Origin: Deltaproteobacteria bacterium
Lineage (GTDB): Bacteria; Desulfobacterota; WTBG01; CAIYCZ01; CAIRTM01
Direction: 5' to 3'
Length of the DNA stretch: 38,123 nucleotides
Assembly: GCA_016932595.1 (NCBI GenBank)
Contig: JAFGCP010000087.1
Coordinates: forward strand, 1-38,123
Part shown: piece after piece, positions 27,058-38,014 of the stretch
Position numbering within the stretch: position 1 is the stretch's first letter
Layout: the number at the start of each line of letters is the position of its first letter
Position numbers and translations under genes: made by a program
Notes under the pieces: model-generated
Told to the model about the DNA's origin: nothing
Databases searched by the model: none
What the model saw: the letters and a program-made list of their open reading frames with translations, nothing else

Positions 27058-30000
27058 ATGCCCAAAAGAACAGACATAAAAAAGATAATGCTTATCGGCT
27101 CGGGCCCGATCGTCATCGGTCAGGCATGCGAATTCGACTATTCGGGAGTTCAGGCCTGCAAAGCACTGAAGGAAGAAGGCTTTGAAGTGGTGCTGGTAAA
27201 TTCAAATCCCGCCACGATCATGACCGATCCTGAATTTGCCGACCGCACCTATATCGAGCCCCTGCATGCCGACATTCTGGTGGAGATTATCCGCAGGGAG
27301 CGGCCTGATGCGCTGCTGCCGACTCTTGGCGGACAAACGGCCTTAAATCTTGCCCTTGAGCTGCACAGAAAAAAGATTCTGCAGCGCTATAATGTAGAAA
27401 TGATCGGTGCAAGGGCCGAATCAATCGAAAAGGCCGAAGACCGTACTTTATTCAAAAACGCCATGCTCAAGATCGGGCTTGATGTGCCGCGCAGCGATTC
27501 AGCCCATACTATTGAAGAGGCACGCAAAGTACGTGAAGAGATAGGATCCTATCCGCTCATCATTCGCCCGGGCTTTACCATGGGAGGCACGGGCGGAGGC
27601 ATAGCCTGTAATGACGCTGAGTTTGAAGAAATTGCAGCCCGCGGCCTTTTCTACAGCCCGACCTCGGAGATACTGATAGAGGAGTCTGTGCTTGGCTGGA
27701 AAGAGTATGAGCTTGAGGTGATGCGCGATAAAAACGACAATGCCGTCATCGTCTGCTCGATTGAAAATTTTGACCCCATGGGTATTCATACCGGCGATAG
27801 TATCACTGTGGCGCCGGCCCAGACCCTTACCGATCGCGAGTATCAGATCATGCGCGACAAGTCTCTTGACGTGCTCCGGGAGATCGGCGTCGAGACCGGC
27901 GGCTCTAATGTTCAGTGGGCCGTAAACCCCAAAGACGGCCGGCTCATCATCATCGAGATGAACCCGCGCGTGTCGCGTTCTTCAGCCCTTGCTTCAAAAG
28001 CCACGGGCTTTCCCATTGCAAAGATTGCCGCCAAGCTTGCCGTCGGCTACACGCTTGATGAAATACTCAATGATATCACGCGCGAGACACCGGCCTGCTT
28101 CGAGCCGACCATCGACTATGTGGTCACCAAGATACCCCGCTTTGCATTCGAGAAATTCGCCGCTGCCGATGATACCCTCGGCACGCAGATGAAATCCGTT
28201 GGCGAGGCCATGGGCATCGGAAAAACCTTCAGGCAGTCATTCCAGAAGGCCCTTCGCTCACTTGAGCTGGGCAGGTCAGGCTTCGGTGCTGATGGTAAAG
28301 ACGGGCCTTTCGAGGCACTGCCGCATGACGCACTGAATGATGCCCTTGTGCGTCCCACGGCAAACCGGCTTTTTTACATCCGTGCAGCATTGAAGCGGGG
28401 CTGGAATATTGAAACCGTTCATCGCCGGACCGGAATAGATCCCTGGTTTTTGCGCCAACTTGAGGAACTGGTTTGTTTTGAGCAGGAGATACAGTCTGCC
28501 GGAAATCTTGAGAAATTAAAAAAAGACAGGCCGCTTTTTGAGCAGATCAAGGAAATGGGCTATTCCGACCGGCAGATTGCTTTTCTTTTGGAAACGACCG
28601 AAGATGCCGTGCGCGCGGCGCGCTATGAAATGCTCCTGCTTCCGGTATACGGCATTGTTGATACCTGCGCCGCCGAGTTCAAGGCATATACGCCATACTT
28701 CTACTCGACCTGGGGCGGACTTGACGAGAGCATGCCCTCTGATCGCAGGAAGGTGATGATTCTTGGTAGCGGGCCCAACCGCATTGGCCAGGGCATCGAG
28801 TTTGACTATTGCTGCGTTCATGCCTCATTTGCCTTGCGCGATGCGGGCTTTGAAACCATCATGGTCAACTGCAATCCTGAAACCGTTTCAACCGATTATG
28901 ACACCAGCGACAAGCTGTATTTCGAGCCTTTAACGCTCGAAGACATACTTCATATTTACCAGCGCGAGCAATGCTGGGGCGCTATTGTTCAGTTTGGAGG
29001 CCAGACGCCGCTGAACCTTGCAAAGGATCTTGAGAAAAACGGTGTCAATATTATCGGCACCAAGCCCGCGAGTATTGAGGCGGCAGAAGACCGCGACTTT
29101 TTCCAGAAGCTGGCCACACGCCTGAATATCAAACAGCCAGAGAATGGTATTGCCAGAAGCCTTGAGGAGGCTGAAACAATAGCCGGGCGTATCGGCTTCC
29201 CGGTGCTGCTGCGCCCTTCATTTGTTCTTGGCGGCAGAGCCATGGTGATTGTGTATGATATGGCAGGCCTTCGTCAATATATGGCCGAGGCTGTGCAGGT
29301 ATCCGACAAGCGGCCGGTTCTTATTGATGATTATCTTGAAAACGCCGTAGAAGTCGATGTTGACTGTATTTCAGACGGTGAGACATCGGTGCTTGGCGCC
29401 ATTATGGAGCATGTGGAGCTTGCCGGCGTTCACTCCGGTGACAGCGCCTGCATAATACCTGCGCCGCATCTTACTGAGCAAACAAAGAATACTATTCGCG
29501 ACTATACATTCAAGATGGCCAAAGAACTGAACGTACTGGGTCTTATGAATGTACAGTACGCGGTTAAAGACGATGTTGTCTATGTTCTTGAAGTCAATCC
29601 CCGGGCATCACGAACCGTACCGTTCGTGAGCAAAACAATCGGCGTGCCGCTGGCAAAGCTTGCAGCCCTTGTCATGGTGGGAAATACGCTTAAAGATATG
29701 GGGTTTACGAAAGAAGTTGTTCCCCGGTATTATTCTGTTAAAGAAGCAGTGTTCCCATTTGTGAAATTTCCGGGTATCGACGTGCTGCTTTCCCCTGAGA
29801 TGAAATCAACCGGCGAGGTTATGGGCATTGACTCATCTCACGGCATGGCATTCCTTAAAAGCCAGATTGCTGCCGGCAATGAACTGCCGGGTGCCGGAAA
29901 TGTTTTTGTCAGCGTCCGCGATTCAGATAAGCAGTCGATTATCCCGCTTGTAAAACAGCTGCAGCAGCTTGGATTCAGCATCTATGCCACGCAAGGCACG

Positions 30001-30330
30001 TGCACCGTACTGCGCGATAATGGCGTCAACAGCAATGCCATGTTCCGTGTTTCCGACGGCAGGCCCAATGTTATCGATCTTGTTGAAGAAAAGAATGTAA
30101 GCTGGATCATAAATACGCCATCAACCGGAGCCAGCCCTAAATTTGATGAAGTCAAGATCAGGGCTCATGCCGTGCTGCGCGGCATACCTATTACGACAAC
30201 ACTTGACGGTCTGCGTGCCGCCATTCAGGGCCTTGAGAGTCTGAGCACTTTCAGCCAGATGGAGGTGTGCAGCCTGCAGGAATATCACCGCCACGCGCCG
30301 CAGATTAAGATCGTGAAGCAGGAGAGGTAG
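27058..30330 (+). CDS. carB: Carbamoyl-phosphate synthase large subunit
   Basis: [23 protein letters not shown], internally duplicated ATP-grasp halves, MGS-like C-terminus ([13 protein letters not shown]). Confidence 0.98.
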   Translation: MPKRTDIKKIMLIGSGPIVIGQACEFDYSGVQACKALKEEGFEVVLVNSNPATIMTDPEFADRTYIEPLHADILVEIIRRERPDALLPTLGGQTALNLALELHRKKILQRYNVEMIGARAESIEKAEDRTLFKNAMLKIGLDVPRSDSAHTIEEARKVREEIGSYPLIIRPGFTMGGTGGGIACNDAEFEEIAARGLFYSPTSEILIEESVLGWKEYELEVMRDKNDNAVIVCSIENFDPMGIHTGDSITVAPAQTLTDREYQIMRDKSLDVLREIGVETGGSNVQWAVNPKDGRLIIIEMNPRVSRSSALASKATGFPIAKIAAKLAVGYTLDEILNDITRETPACFEPTIDYVVTKIPRFAFEKFAAADDTLGTQMKSVGEAMGIGKTFRQSFQKALRSLELGRSGFGADGKDGPFEALPHDALNDALVRPTANRLFYIRAALKRGWNIETVHRRTGIDPWFLRQLEELVCFEQEIQSAGNLEKLKKDRPLFEQIKEMGYSDRQIAFLLETTEDAVRAARYEMLLLPVYGIVDTCAAEFKAYTPYFYSTWGGLDESMPSDRRKVMILGSGPNRIGQGIEFDYCCVHASFALRDAGFETIMVNCNPETVSTDYDTSDKLYFEPLTLEDILHIYQREQCWGAIVQFGGQTPLNLAKDLEKNGVNIIGTKPASIEAAEDRDFFQKLATRLNIKQPENGIARSLEEAETIAGRIGFPVLLRPSFVLGGRAMVIVYDMAGLRQYMAEAVQVSDKRPVLIDDYLENAVEVDVDCISDGETSVLGAIMEHVELAGVHSGDSACIIPAPHLTEQTKNTIRDYTFKMAKELNVLGLMNVQYAVKDDVVYVLEVNPRASRTVPFVSKTIGVPLAKLAALVMVGNTLKDMGFTKEVVPRYYSVKEAVFPFVKFPGIDVLLSPEMKSTGEVMGIDSSHGMAFLKSQIAAGNELPGAGNVFVSVRDSDKQSIIPLVKQLQQLGFSIYATQGTCTVLRDNGVNSNAMFRVSDGRPNVIDLVEEKNVSWIINTPSTGASPKFDEVKIRAHAVLRGIPITTTLDGLRAAIQGLESLSTFSQMEVCSLQEYHRHAPQIKIVKQER

Positions 30331-30349
30331 CAGTTCGACCCGATAAAAT

Positions 30350-30490
30350 GTAGACTGGGCAAAGCGGAGCGTGCCCAGCAAATTTAATACTGCCTTGATT
30401 GGCCAAAATACTTGTTGGGCACGCTCCGCTTTGCCCAACCTACGACTATTGAACAAATCGGTGGGTTCCGCTTCGCTGCACCCACCCTAC
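30350..30490. repeat. Inverted pair of TGGGCAAAGCGGAGCGTGCCCA REP-like units plus a separate GGTGGGT..ACCCACC unit
   Basis: 22-nt perfect arms 30356-30377 / 30416-30437; third palindrome 30460-30486. Confidence 0.88.
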
Positions 30491-30517
30491 AAAAACACAA
30501 TTAAAAAAAACATTACC

Positions 30518-31675
30518 ATGGACACAAAATACAACTGGAAAGAAAAGCGGGAGAAGAGGGCGTTTCTGGCCCTTGCCGATGGTACGGTTTACCGGGGACA
30601 CTCTGTGGGTGCTTTGAAAGACTGCCTGGGCGAGGTTGTGTTCAATACGGGGATGACCGGGTATCAGGAAATACTCTCCGATCCTTCTTACAACGGGCAG
30701 ATCGTCACAATGACCTATACCGAAATGGGCAATTACGGTGTGACCATGCAGGACATGGAATCCCGCGCCTGTTTCGCCAACGGCTTTATCGTGCACCAGC
30801 TGAATGAGCCCAGCAGTTGGCGTGGCGAAATGTCGCTGCGTGATTTTCTCATAAGAAACAGTATACCTGCTCTTGCAGGCATCGATACACGGGCTCTTAC
30901 CAGCAAACTGCGGGATACGGGAACGCTGCGAGGCTATATTTCCGTTGAGCAGAAGGCCGGTGAGCAAGAGGCGATACAGAAGGCCAAAGAGTGGATTGGC
31001 CTAGACGGGCAGGATTATGCCAGCAGAGTTTCCTGTACAGCGCCTTATGAATGGGATGCTGATGGCAAGCTGACCGCTGCCTGGGGGATTTCAGCAGAGC
31101 TTCCGACGGCAGATCTCAAGATCGTTGCCTATGATTTTGGAATCAAGTGGAACATCCTGCGGCGCATGCGCCTTGCGGGCATGAATGTTACCGTGGTGCC
31201 TGCGCAGACTCCTGCTGATAAGGTGCTCGCTATGAAGCCCGATGGCGTATTTTATTCAAATGGCCCGGCTGACCCGGCAGGCGTAACCTATGCCATCGAT
31301 ACTATGAAAAGTATGATAGGCAAGGTTCCTGTCATGGGAATTTGCCTTGGCCATCAGATAATGGGAATAGCCCTGGGCGGGAAAACCTACCGTTTGAAAT
31401 TCGGCCATCATGGCTGCAATCAGCCGGTAAAGGATTTAAAAACCGGGAAGGTAGAAATAACGTCTCAGAATCATAATTTTGCCGTTGATATTGATTCTCT
31501 GGATCGATCAAGAATTGAAGTGACCCATATCAACCTGAATGATCAGACCACTGAGGGCATTGAGCATAAGCACGAGCCCATGTTCTCCATCCAGTACCAT
31601 CCCGAGGCAGCACCGGGTCCTCATGATTCTTCGTATTTGTTCGGCAGGTTCCGTGAACTGATAGCAAAGGCTTAA
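30518..31675 (+). CDS. carA: Carbamoyl-phosphate synthase small subunit
   Basis: ORF 30371..31675, real start [22 protein letters not shown] at 30518; [43 protein letters not shown]. Confidence 0.97.
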   Translation: MDTKYNWKEKREKRAFLALADGTVYRGHSVGALKDCLGEVVFNTGMTGYQEILSDPSYNGQIVTMTYTEMGNYGVTMQDMESRACFANGFIVHQLNEPSSWRGEMSLRDFLIRNSIPALAGIDTRALTSKLRDTGTLRGYISVEQKAGEQEAIQKAKEWIGLDGQDYASRVSCTAPYEWDADGKLTAAWGISAELPTADLKIVAYDFGIKWNILRRMRLAGMNVTVVPAQTPADKVLAMKPDGVFYSNGPADPAGVTYAIDTMKSMIGKVPVMGICLGHQIMGIALGGKTYRLKFGHHGCNQPVKDLKTGKVEITSQNHNFAVDIDSLDRSRIEVTHINLNDQTTEGIEHKHEPMFSIQYHPEAAPGPHDSSYLFGRFRELIAKA

Positions 31676-31734
31676 ACTCTGCGCTTTTGATCCGGCAAGT
31701 CTCTATTTTAGGGCGGAGCTGCTGTTTTTATAAC

Positions 31735-33054
31735 TTACTTCACAATGGAAAGATTTCCCGAACAGTTTCCAATCAGCGCCCGGTAGTTTCCCTTGTCGAG
31801 AGCTGCGCCGTCAATGCGCACTTTCATCAGCATGAAGTGCTTGAAGAAAATCCATTTCTTCATGACCTCAATAGCATCGGTATCCCATCTCACCGCCGTA
31901 TTTTCGTCAAACATTGAGTCACTAGTACCAATAACGATCAGGGTTCGGTTGATTGGGTTATCTTCAAAGAACCACCCGAATGCCTTAGGGATAATTTTTA
32001 ACGCGCAGGTCGGGCAGAGGGTGTTCAGGAACGGATCAGTATCGTCGCAGTCCGGGCCCGCTGAGCAGTTATCGCCATAGGTGTCAATGTCATTGTCAAT
32101 ACAATTACTATTGGAAATGGTGGTGGTTGTTGAAGTTCCATTATCCGAGCCGTTCCAGCCGGCCAAACGCGCCCACAGCCACCAGGCAGCGCGTCCCTTC
32201 AGCACGCAGTTGAGATTTGCCTGTGTCGGGCTGTCTGAGTGGGCACAGCCAGTGCAGCCGCTGTAGCCAGTTGTGCCGGTTGTTAGTTTTGTCAATTCAT
32301 GAGCCGGATGTGCTGCAATCCACTGCACGGCCCAGTTGCCACCGGTATAATTAAGGTTATCATAGAGGTTTTTGTCCCAAAAATACGTGCCGTCGGGGTT
32401 GTAGGCCTCGATATCGGCAAAGTCAAAGAGTATGCGGTTATTGTCAGCGCAGTGGTTGCGGATAAGCTGGTTATTATAGTGTACGGAATCCCGCGAGATA
32501 TCTTCTCCCTGTCCTTCGGCATGGCCGGTCATGAAAACGAATTGGACATCAGGATATTCTCCGATAAGTTTTTCCATATTATCAACATAACGCTGCGCAT
32601 TGTGACCGTTTATACTGCACCATGACCAGACAATAACATTGACATGGCTGTTTGCCGGATTATTCAGCAGAGTTCGAGTCGCGGTTACCCAGGGCGTCAC
32701 GCCGTTTTCGTCGATAGAGTCCCCAACACTTAAATCACTGCACCCCGGTATGCCGTAATCATCAAGATCAAGCGTGCCAGCCATGCCAGCATCGGTCCAG
32801 CTGTATTTTGTTCCATAGTCCGGATAGCTTTGCAGTGCATTCATGCCGGTAATAAGCTGGCTGCCATGAGAGGTGTGCTGGTAGGCGATATGCAGATCTG
32901 TTTTTGCCTGCGAAATCCACTGGGAGGGAATTTTTGAAAGATCCGTAGAAGTATGATCTATGAGTAGTGCTGCTGTGGCTTGAGTGGCGCAGGTCAGCGC
33001 TAGAATCATTAAACAGGCTGCGCAAACGGCTGCTGTCGCAGAGAATCTTTGCAT
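31735..33054 (-). CDS. Secreted SGNH-hydrolase-like protein with MopE-type Cys/Asp-rich metal-binding motif
   Basis: ORF 31735..33081, start MQRFSATAAV at 33054, signal peptide; AYQHTSHGSQLITG, VIVWSWC, FVFMTGHAEG; STTTT linker then NCIDNDIDTYGDNCSAGPDCDDTDPFLN. Confidence 0.6.
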   Translation of the reverse strand: MQRFSATAAVCAACLMILALTCATQATAALLIDHTSTDLSKIPSQWISQAKTDLHIAYQHTSHGSQLITGMNALQSYPDYGTKYSWTDAGMAGTLDLDDYGIPGCSDLSVGDSIDENGVTPWVTATRTLLNNPANSHVNVIVWSWCSINGHNAQRYVDNMEKLIGEYPDVQFVFMTGHAEGQGEDISRDSVHYNNQLIRNHCADNNRILFDFADIEAYNPDGTYFWDKNLYDNLNYTGGNWAVQWIAAHPAHELTKLTTGTTGYSGCTGCAHSDSPTQANLNCVLKGRAAWWLWARLAGWNGSDNGTSTTTTISNSNCIDNDIDTYGDNCSAGPDCDDTDPFLNTLCPTCALKIIPKAFGWFFEDNPINRTLIVIGTSDSMFDENTAVRWDTDAIEVMKKWIFFKHFMLMKVRIDGAALDKGNYRALIGNCSGNLSIVK

Positions 33055-33089
33055 AATAATGCTTCCCTTTATTATAAACATGGTTATTG

Positions 33090-33728
33090 TCAGTTTGATC
33101 TTTGACCGCGGGCTTTTTTCAGCTGAGCACTCCCAGTCCTGTATGTCTGCACATATTCTGCAATTACTTCATAGATGCGAAAATTGGCAATTTTTTCATG
33201 CTGCATAATCCAGACGGTGAATTTCTCTAATTCCGGTTCATCGCAGCTGACGGTTATAAGCTGTTTTAAAGCAGAAGGTGTAATTTCAGCCGCGGCTCCG
33301 CTACTTGCGTAAAAGTTTTTTAGCAACAGGGAGAGATTAATATCTGCTAGCTCCTGCTGAAGGAAGGCTGCGATATCCGGCAGCAGGGAATCAAACGACT
33401 CCTCAGAAAATGCTGCCGAATGCCGGCGGGCGCTGGCGCAGACAGTGGTGTAAATCGCCGCGCGCATATCCTGCCATCCGGTAATGCCGCGTTTGTTTTC
33501 CGTTGCCCGGTTTCGTGCAAAAAAAGCAGCATCACTGCCGACAGTAGGACCGCAGTCAAGGTGCACTGTGTTTTCTACAATCCGTATAGTTTCCAAACCG
33601 AGCTTAAGAAAAAGGATGGGAATATAAGCAGAGGAGGGCTTTTTATCAAGCTCACAGCGCACCGCCTTCATTTCCTCCTCAATGCTCCCTCGTGGAACTT
33701 TTATTATCATAAGCATGCGCGCACCCAT
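33090..33728 (-). CDS. Hypothetical protein
   Basis: 212-aa ORF upstream of and co-oriented with the secreted protein; no family recognised. Confidence 0.55.
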   Translation of the reverse strand: MGARMLMIIKVPRGSIEEEMKAVRCELDKKPSSAYIPILFLKLGLETIRIVENTVHLDCGPTVGSDAAFFARNRATENKRGITGWQDMRAAIYTTVCASARRHSAAFSEESFDSLLPDIAAFLQQELADINLSLLLKNFYASSGAAAEITPSALKQLITVSCDEPELEKFTVWIMQHEKIANFRIYEVIAEYVQTYRTGSAQLKKARGQRSN

Positions 33729-33978
33729 TTGTATGTTCAGCGGATAAAATTTCTTTTATGATAGTAGCGTCAGAGGAAAAGTAAAGAAGAAAGAAAAATT
33801 GCCTTGATATTTTTTTTAGATTGGATATTGATTAGTAAAATATGTAAACGCATCCTGCTGCGACGCTTATGCTTGGGGCGGTTCTTCTCAAAAAAAATTT
33901 GCGCACAGGACATCCATAGTTGATTTTTTAGAACGGAACGGGTAGAGTACCTCATAGAAATATACATGAAGGTGATCC

Positions 33979-34359
33979 ATGGATATCCCTAAAGCACTGC
34001 AGACCCTGCGGAGCTACATGCATGTAAAGCCGACAACCGCTCGGGGCGATTTGATTCTGGTTGGTATGCCATCGGGGGTTTTTTACGGTCTGGTTGAGAG
34101 TATTGAGCCGGATGGTAAAAAAAACTGGTATCAGCTGAAGTTTAAACTTTTGATACTTCCCCCCGTTGAAATAACCTGGATATTGCGTCTGCCTCAGATG
34201 AGCGGCGATATATTTACCATAAACGGCGCAGAGCATTTTGTTGTTGCCGTTGATGTTTTGGCTGACGCGCCGGCCCGTGAAAAAAATGCCGTAAATGAAG
34301 GTTCCGGCAGGCCAGTGCGCAGAACTTTGGCCCTCATTAAAGGCGGCGGCGCCGCATGA
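33979..34359 (+). CDS. Hypothetical protein
   Basis: 126-aa ORF, AAGGTGATCC upstream; co-oriented with the thi genes; no family recognised. Confidence 0.6.
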   Translation: MDIPKALQTLRSYMHVKPTTARGDLILVGMPSGVFYGLVESIEPDGKKNWYQLKFKLLILPPVEITWILRLPQMSGDIFTINGAEHFVVAVDVLADAPAREKNAVNEGSGRPVRRTLALIKGGGAA

Positions 34360-34561
34360 CATTTCCGGATCCGGGATTTTTTCTTCCCCATCTCCATCTG
34401 CACCGCAGGGCACAGCATAATGAACATCAACCGCATGGCGCGCATATCGCACATACCAGCATTTCAGCCGACCGGAACCTCAATTTTTTACAATGAATGT
34501 ATCCGGCAGCACATAGTACCACCCCGCAACGCCCTGTGGTTTTTTTCAGGGATAACACGTG

Positions 34562-35119
34562 ATGAAGCTTTTCGCAATTACTCCGGACAATGTCAATATC
34601 GATCATCTGATCGCACAATTGCCCGAAATACGGAAACGAGGTGCGACACATCTCTATCTTCGCCAGTCAGGTACAAGCCATGAGATTCGTCTTCTGACAG
34701 ATGCTTCAGCTTTCGCCAGCATCATACCTGTCGTTTCGCATGCTCTCTACAAGCGGGACCAGCCGGGCATCTGCGGCGTCCATTACAAAAGCAGTGAATT
34801 AAACCTTCTTGACCAGCGTCTGCATGCGCGGCCCGTGATCACAACGGTTTCAACCCATAGCAGCGCTGAAGCAAGGTTTGCATTAAATGCAGGGGCAGAT
34901 TATGTCTATGTTTCGCCCGTTTATGAGCCCCTGTCAAAGCATGATGAAAGACAGCTTTTTCCGCATCCTGATCTGCGCAAGCTCATTGCCCTGTACGGAG
35001 AGAGAATAATTCTTTTAGGAGGCATCACAGCTGATCGAATAAAGGAACTTGCCGATGATTTGAAGGGCGACTTCTCCGTAGCAGGAATTACGTATTTTTT
35101 TAATAATCCCAGTGGGTGA
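34562..35119 (+). CDS. Thiamine phosphate synthase/TenI family protein
   Basis: TIM-barrel pattern: EIRKRGATHLYLRQSG, VHYKSSEL, STHSSAEARFALNAGADYVYVSPVYEPLSK, IILLGGITADRI. Confidence 0.82.
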   Translation: MKLFAITPDNVNIDHLIAQLPEIRKRGATHLYLRQSGTSHEIRLLTDASAFASIIPVVSHALYKRDQPGICGVHYKSSELNLLDQRLHARPVITTVSTHSSAEARFALNAGADYVYVSPVYEPLSKHDERQLFPHPDLRKLIALYGERIILLGGITADRIKELADDLKGDFSVAGITYFFNNPSG

Positions 35120-35233
35120 TGCAGCTGTGAAAGCATGTAGCAACGGCAGACCGTCTGAGCTTGGCGGCAGACCGACAGTGGAACGGGTCCTGCAGCAGTA
35201 TTTCCCGAAGCCGATGTAGCAATCGTCAACAGT

Positions 35234-35932
35234 GTGCCGGTGTGCGATATGTCGACAGCCATCTGCGATGAAGATAATGTGCGCTTTTTTAAAAAGGGCA
35301 ATTTGCCTGAGCCGCACGAGCTTGAAGCAATCATTTTTTCACGCCAGCCCGCTGCCATTACCGCCCTGCTGAAGGCAGCCTGCGTCGGCATAGCAGGGGC
35401 TGGCGGCCTTGGCAGCGTGGTTGCCGAAACCCTTGCCCGCAGCGGCGTCGGAAAACTTGTCATCGCTGATTTTGATAGTGTCGAGCCTTCAAATCTCAAC
35501 CGGCAGCGCTACTCCCTGGAACAGCTCGGCCTGCCCAAGGTTCAGGCGCTTGCCGAAAACATACGGGGCTTTAACCCTTTTGTTACGGTTGTCGCCCTTC
35601 AGGAGCGCATTACGTTTGATAATGCCGGCGAGCTGTTTCACGGTTGCTCCATTGTGGCTGAATGTCTTGACAGCGCAACGGAAAAGGCATCCATAGTATC
35701 CGGTTTTCTTAAGCATATGCCGCAGGCAAAAATTGTTGCTGCATCGGGACTTGCAGGCCTGGGAGCAGGAGCGGCTATCACGGCGCGTAAAATTTTCAGC
35801 AGATTGTATCTTGTCGGAGATTTGATCAGCGACATGGCTGATGGAGCCGGACTGTTTGCTTCCCGCGTCGGTATTGCCGCCTCCATGCAGTCCCATATTA
35901 TCATACGGTTACTTGCAGGAGAGGACCCATGA
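35234..35932 (+). CDS. thiF: ThiS adenylyltransferase ThiF (E1-like)
   Basis: VGIAGAGGLGSVVAETLARSGVGKLVIADFDSVEPSNLNRQRY; start 35234 (GTG) or 35249 (ATG). Confidence 0.9.
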   Translation: MPVCDMSTAICDEDNVRFFKKGNLPEPHELEAIIFSRQPAAITALLKAACVGIAGAGGLGSVVAETLARSGVGKLVIADFDSVEPSNLNRQRYSLEQLGLPKVQALAENIRGFNPFVTVVALQERITFDNAGELFHGCSIVAECLDSATEKASIVSGFLKHMPQAKIVAASGLAGLGAGAAITARKIFSRLYLVGDLISDMADGAGLFASRVGIAASMQSHIIIRLLAGEDP

Positions 35933-36132
35933 AATTACGCGTAAACGGAGAAGACCGCATTCTCGATAAGCCGTTAAGCACCGTCGGGCAGGTGCTTGAT
36001 CATTTCGGTGTCCCCTGGGTGCGGGCCGCTGTTGAACTCAATGAAGATGCCGTTGACCCGGGATTGTTCGACAAGACTCCGGTTTCAGATGGCGATAGAA
36101 TTGAAATAGTATCTTTTGTAGGAGGTGGTTGA
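35929..36132 (+). CDS. thiS: Sulfur carrier protein ThiS
   Basis: 67 aa, beta-grasp size, C-terminal [16 protein letters not shown] overlap with thiF. Confidence 0.93.
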   Translation: MKLRVNGEDRILDKPLSTVGQVLDHFGVPWVRAAVELNEDAVDPGLFDKTPVSDGDRIEIVSFVGGG

Positions 36133-36898
36133 AGTGAAGCCGCTTATTATTGCCGGGCGACAGCTGAAATCCAGGATTTTTGTTGGAACGGGCAAGTATC
36201 CCTCGCCACGTGTCCTGTCCGATTGCCTGGATGCAGCGGGATGTGAACTCGTGACCGTTGCGCTCCGCCGGGTTAATTTTTCAGAACCTGATCCTACCCT
36301 GTCGGCGATAGATTTTGATAAATATCTGGTTGTGCCCAATACTTCCGGGGCAAAAACCGCAGAAGAGGCCGTGCGGCTTGCGCGTCTTTCACGCGCGGCA
36401 TCCGGGCTAACATGGATCAAGCTTGAGGTAACGCCTGATCCGGTGTATCTGCTGCCGGACCCCGTCGATACGCTCAAAGCGGCTGAAATTCTGGTGAAAG
36501 AGGGCTTTACCGTTCTCCCTTATATGCATGCCGATCCGACACTTGCCAGGCGGCTTGAGGAAGCCGGCTGCGCAGCGGTCATGCCCCTGGGTTCGCCTAT
36601 CGGATCAGCCCGGGGAATTAAAACTGAAGAGTTTATTAAAATTATTATAGAGCAGGCCTCGGTGCCGGTGGTGGTCGATGCAGGCCTCGGCCTGCCCTCG
36701 CATGCCGCACAGGCGCTTGAATTGGGCGCCGATGCCGTGCTCGTCAATACCGCGATTGCCGTTGCGCTGGATCCGGTGAAAATGTCCCATGCATTCAGGC
36801 TGGCTGTTGAAAGCGCAGAGCTTGCGCTTGATGCCGGGCCGATAGAGCAGCAGGAGCGGGCATCCGCCTCAAGCCCGTTAACCGGATTTCTGGAATAA
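36125..36898 (+). CDS. thiG: Thiazole synthase ThiG
   Basis: [82 protein letters not shown] start 36125 or 36134. Confidence 0.96.
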   Translation: MVEVKPLIIAGRQLKSRIFVGTGKYPSPRVLSDCLDAAGCELVTVALRRVNFSEPDPTLSAIDFDKYLVVPNTSGAKTAEEAVRLARLSRAASGLTWIKLEVTPDPVYLLPDPVDTLKAAEILVKEGFTVLPYMHADPTLARRLEEAGCAAVMPLGSPIGSARGIKTEEFIKIIIEQASVPVVVDAGLGLPSHAAQALELGADAVLVNTAIAVALDPVKMSHAFRLAVESAELALDAGPIEQQERASASSPLTGFLE

Positions 36899-36901
36899 AG
36901 C

Positions 36902-38014
36902 ATGTCATTTCTTCAAACCATTACCGCGCTTGATCCTGAGCAGCTGAAACAACGTATCTATGCCGTTACCGAGCTGGAGGTGCAGCGGGTTTTAGCTAAA
37001 AGGACTTTGACCGTTGATGATTTTCCCGCATTGATATCTCCTGCGGCGGCCCCGAGTCTTGAGCGCATGGCGGCGCTTTCCCGAAAAATCACCCGCCTTC
37101 GTTTCGGGTCGGTTATGAAGCTGTATGCCCCGCTCTACGTATCCAATGAATGCGTCAATGCTTGCCTGTATTGCGGCTTTAATGTGCAAAACAGGCTTGC
37201 GCGCGTGACCCTGACACGAGATGAAGTCCTTCGGGAGGCGAAGGCAATTCACCGGCTGGGGTTCCGGCATCTTTTGCTTGTTTCAGGAGAAGCACAAAAT
37301 AAAGTGACGCTTGCCTACCTTGTTGATATTGTGCGCGAGCTGACGCGGCTGTTTGCCGGTATTTCAATTGAAATATACCCCATGGACTGTGAGTCGTACC
37401 GCAGCCTTGTTGCCGCCGGTGTTACCGGTATTGCCATTTATCAGGAAACCTATGATCGCAGCCTCTATAAAGCCCTGCATGCGGGCCCGAAGGCTGATTA
37501 TGACAATCGTCTCGACGCCATTGAGCGGGCAGGGCAGGCAGGAATGCGCGATCTCGGGATCGGGGCACTTATGGGCCTTACCGATTTTAGAGTTGATATG
37601 AGCTGTGTGGCGATTCATGCCGCCTATCTGATGAAACAGTTTTGGAAATCGCAAATTTCTATATCCTTTCCGCGCATTCGAGCCGCCGCCGGTTCTTTTG
37701 TTCCTGCCTTTTGCGTTTCGGACAGGGACCTTGCGCAAACCGTGTTTGCTCTTCGCCTGGTGCTTCCTGACGCCGATCTTGTGCTTTCAACCCGCGAGCG
37801 CCCAGCTTTTCGCGACGGCATGGCTGATGTCGGCATTACGCGCATGAGCGCTGGCTCGCGCACCAGCCCCGGGGGCTACAGCCTTGAGGAGGACTCACTT
37901 GAGCAGTTTCAGATAGCCGATACGCGAACCCCTGAGGAGGTCTCGAACATGCTTGCCGCGAAAAATCTAGAGCCCGTATGGAAGGATTTTGACCGTTCAT
38001 TTCTCTTTGAATAA
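36902..38014 (+). CDS. thiH: 2-iminoacetate synthase ThiH (radical SAM)
   Basis: SNECVNACLYCGFN (CxxxCxxC), EIYPMDCESYRSLVAAGVTGIAIYQETYD, ISFPRIRAAAGS. Confidence 0.95.
   Translation: MSFLQTITALDPEQLKQRIYAVTELEVQRVLAKRTLTVDDFPALISPAAAPSLERMAALSRKITRLRFGSVMKLYAPLYVSNECVNACLYCGFNVQNRLARVTLTRDEVLREAKAIHRLGFRHLLLVSGEAQNKVTLAYLVDIVRELTRLFAGISIEIYPMDCESYRSLVAAGVTGIAIYQETYDRSLYKALHAGPKADYDNRLDAIERAGQAGMRDLGIGALMGLTDFRVDMSCVAIHAAYLMKQFWKSQISISFPRIRAAAGSFVPAFCVSDRDLAQTVFALRLVLPDADLVLSTRERPAFRDGMADVGITRMSAGSRTSPGGYSLEEDSLEQFQIADTRTPEEVSNMLAAKNLEPVWKDFDRSFLFE

Noticed and set aside
30371-30517. N-terminal extension of the carA ORF
   Set aside because: Translation of the REP-like repeats ([10 protein letters not shown]); CarA homology begins near [22 protein letters not shown] at 30518.
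34360-34561. Possible TPP riboswitch upstream of the thi genes
   Set aside because: No THI-box consensus elements seen by eye; should be tested with a covariance model.
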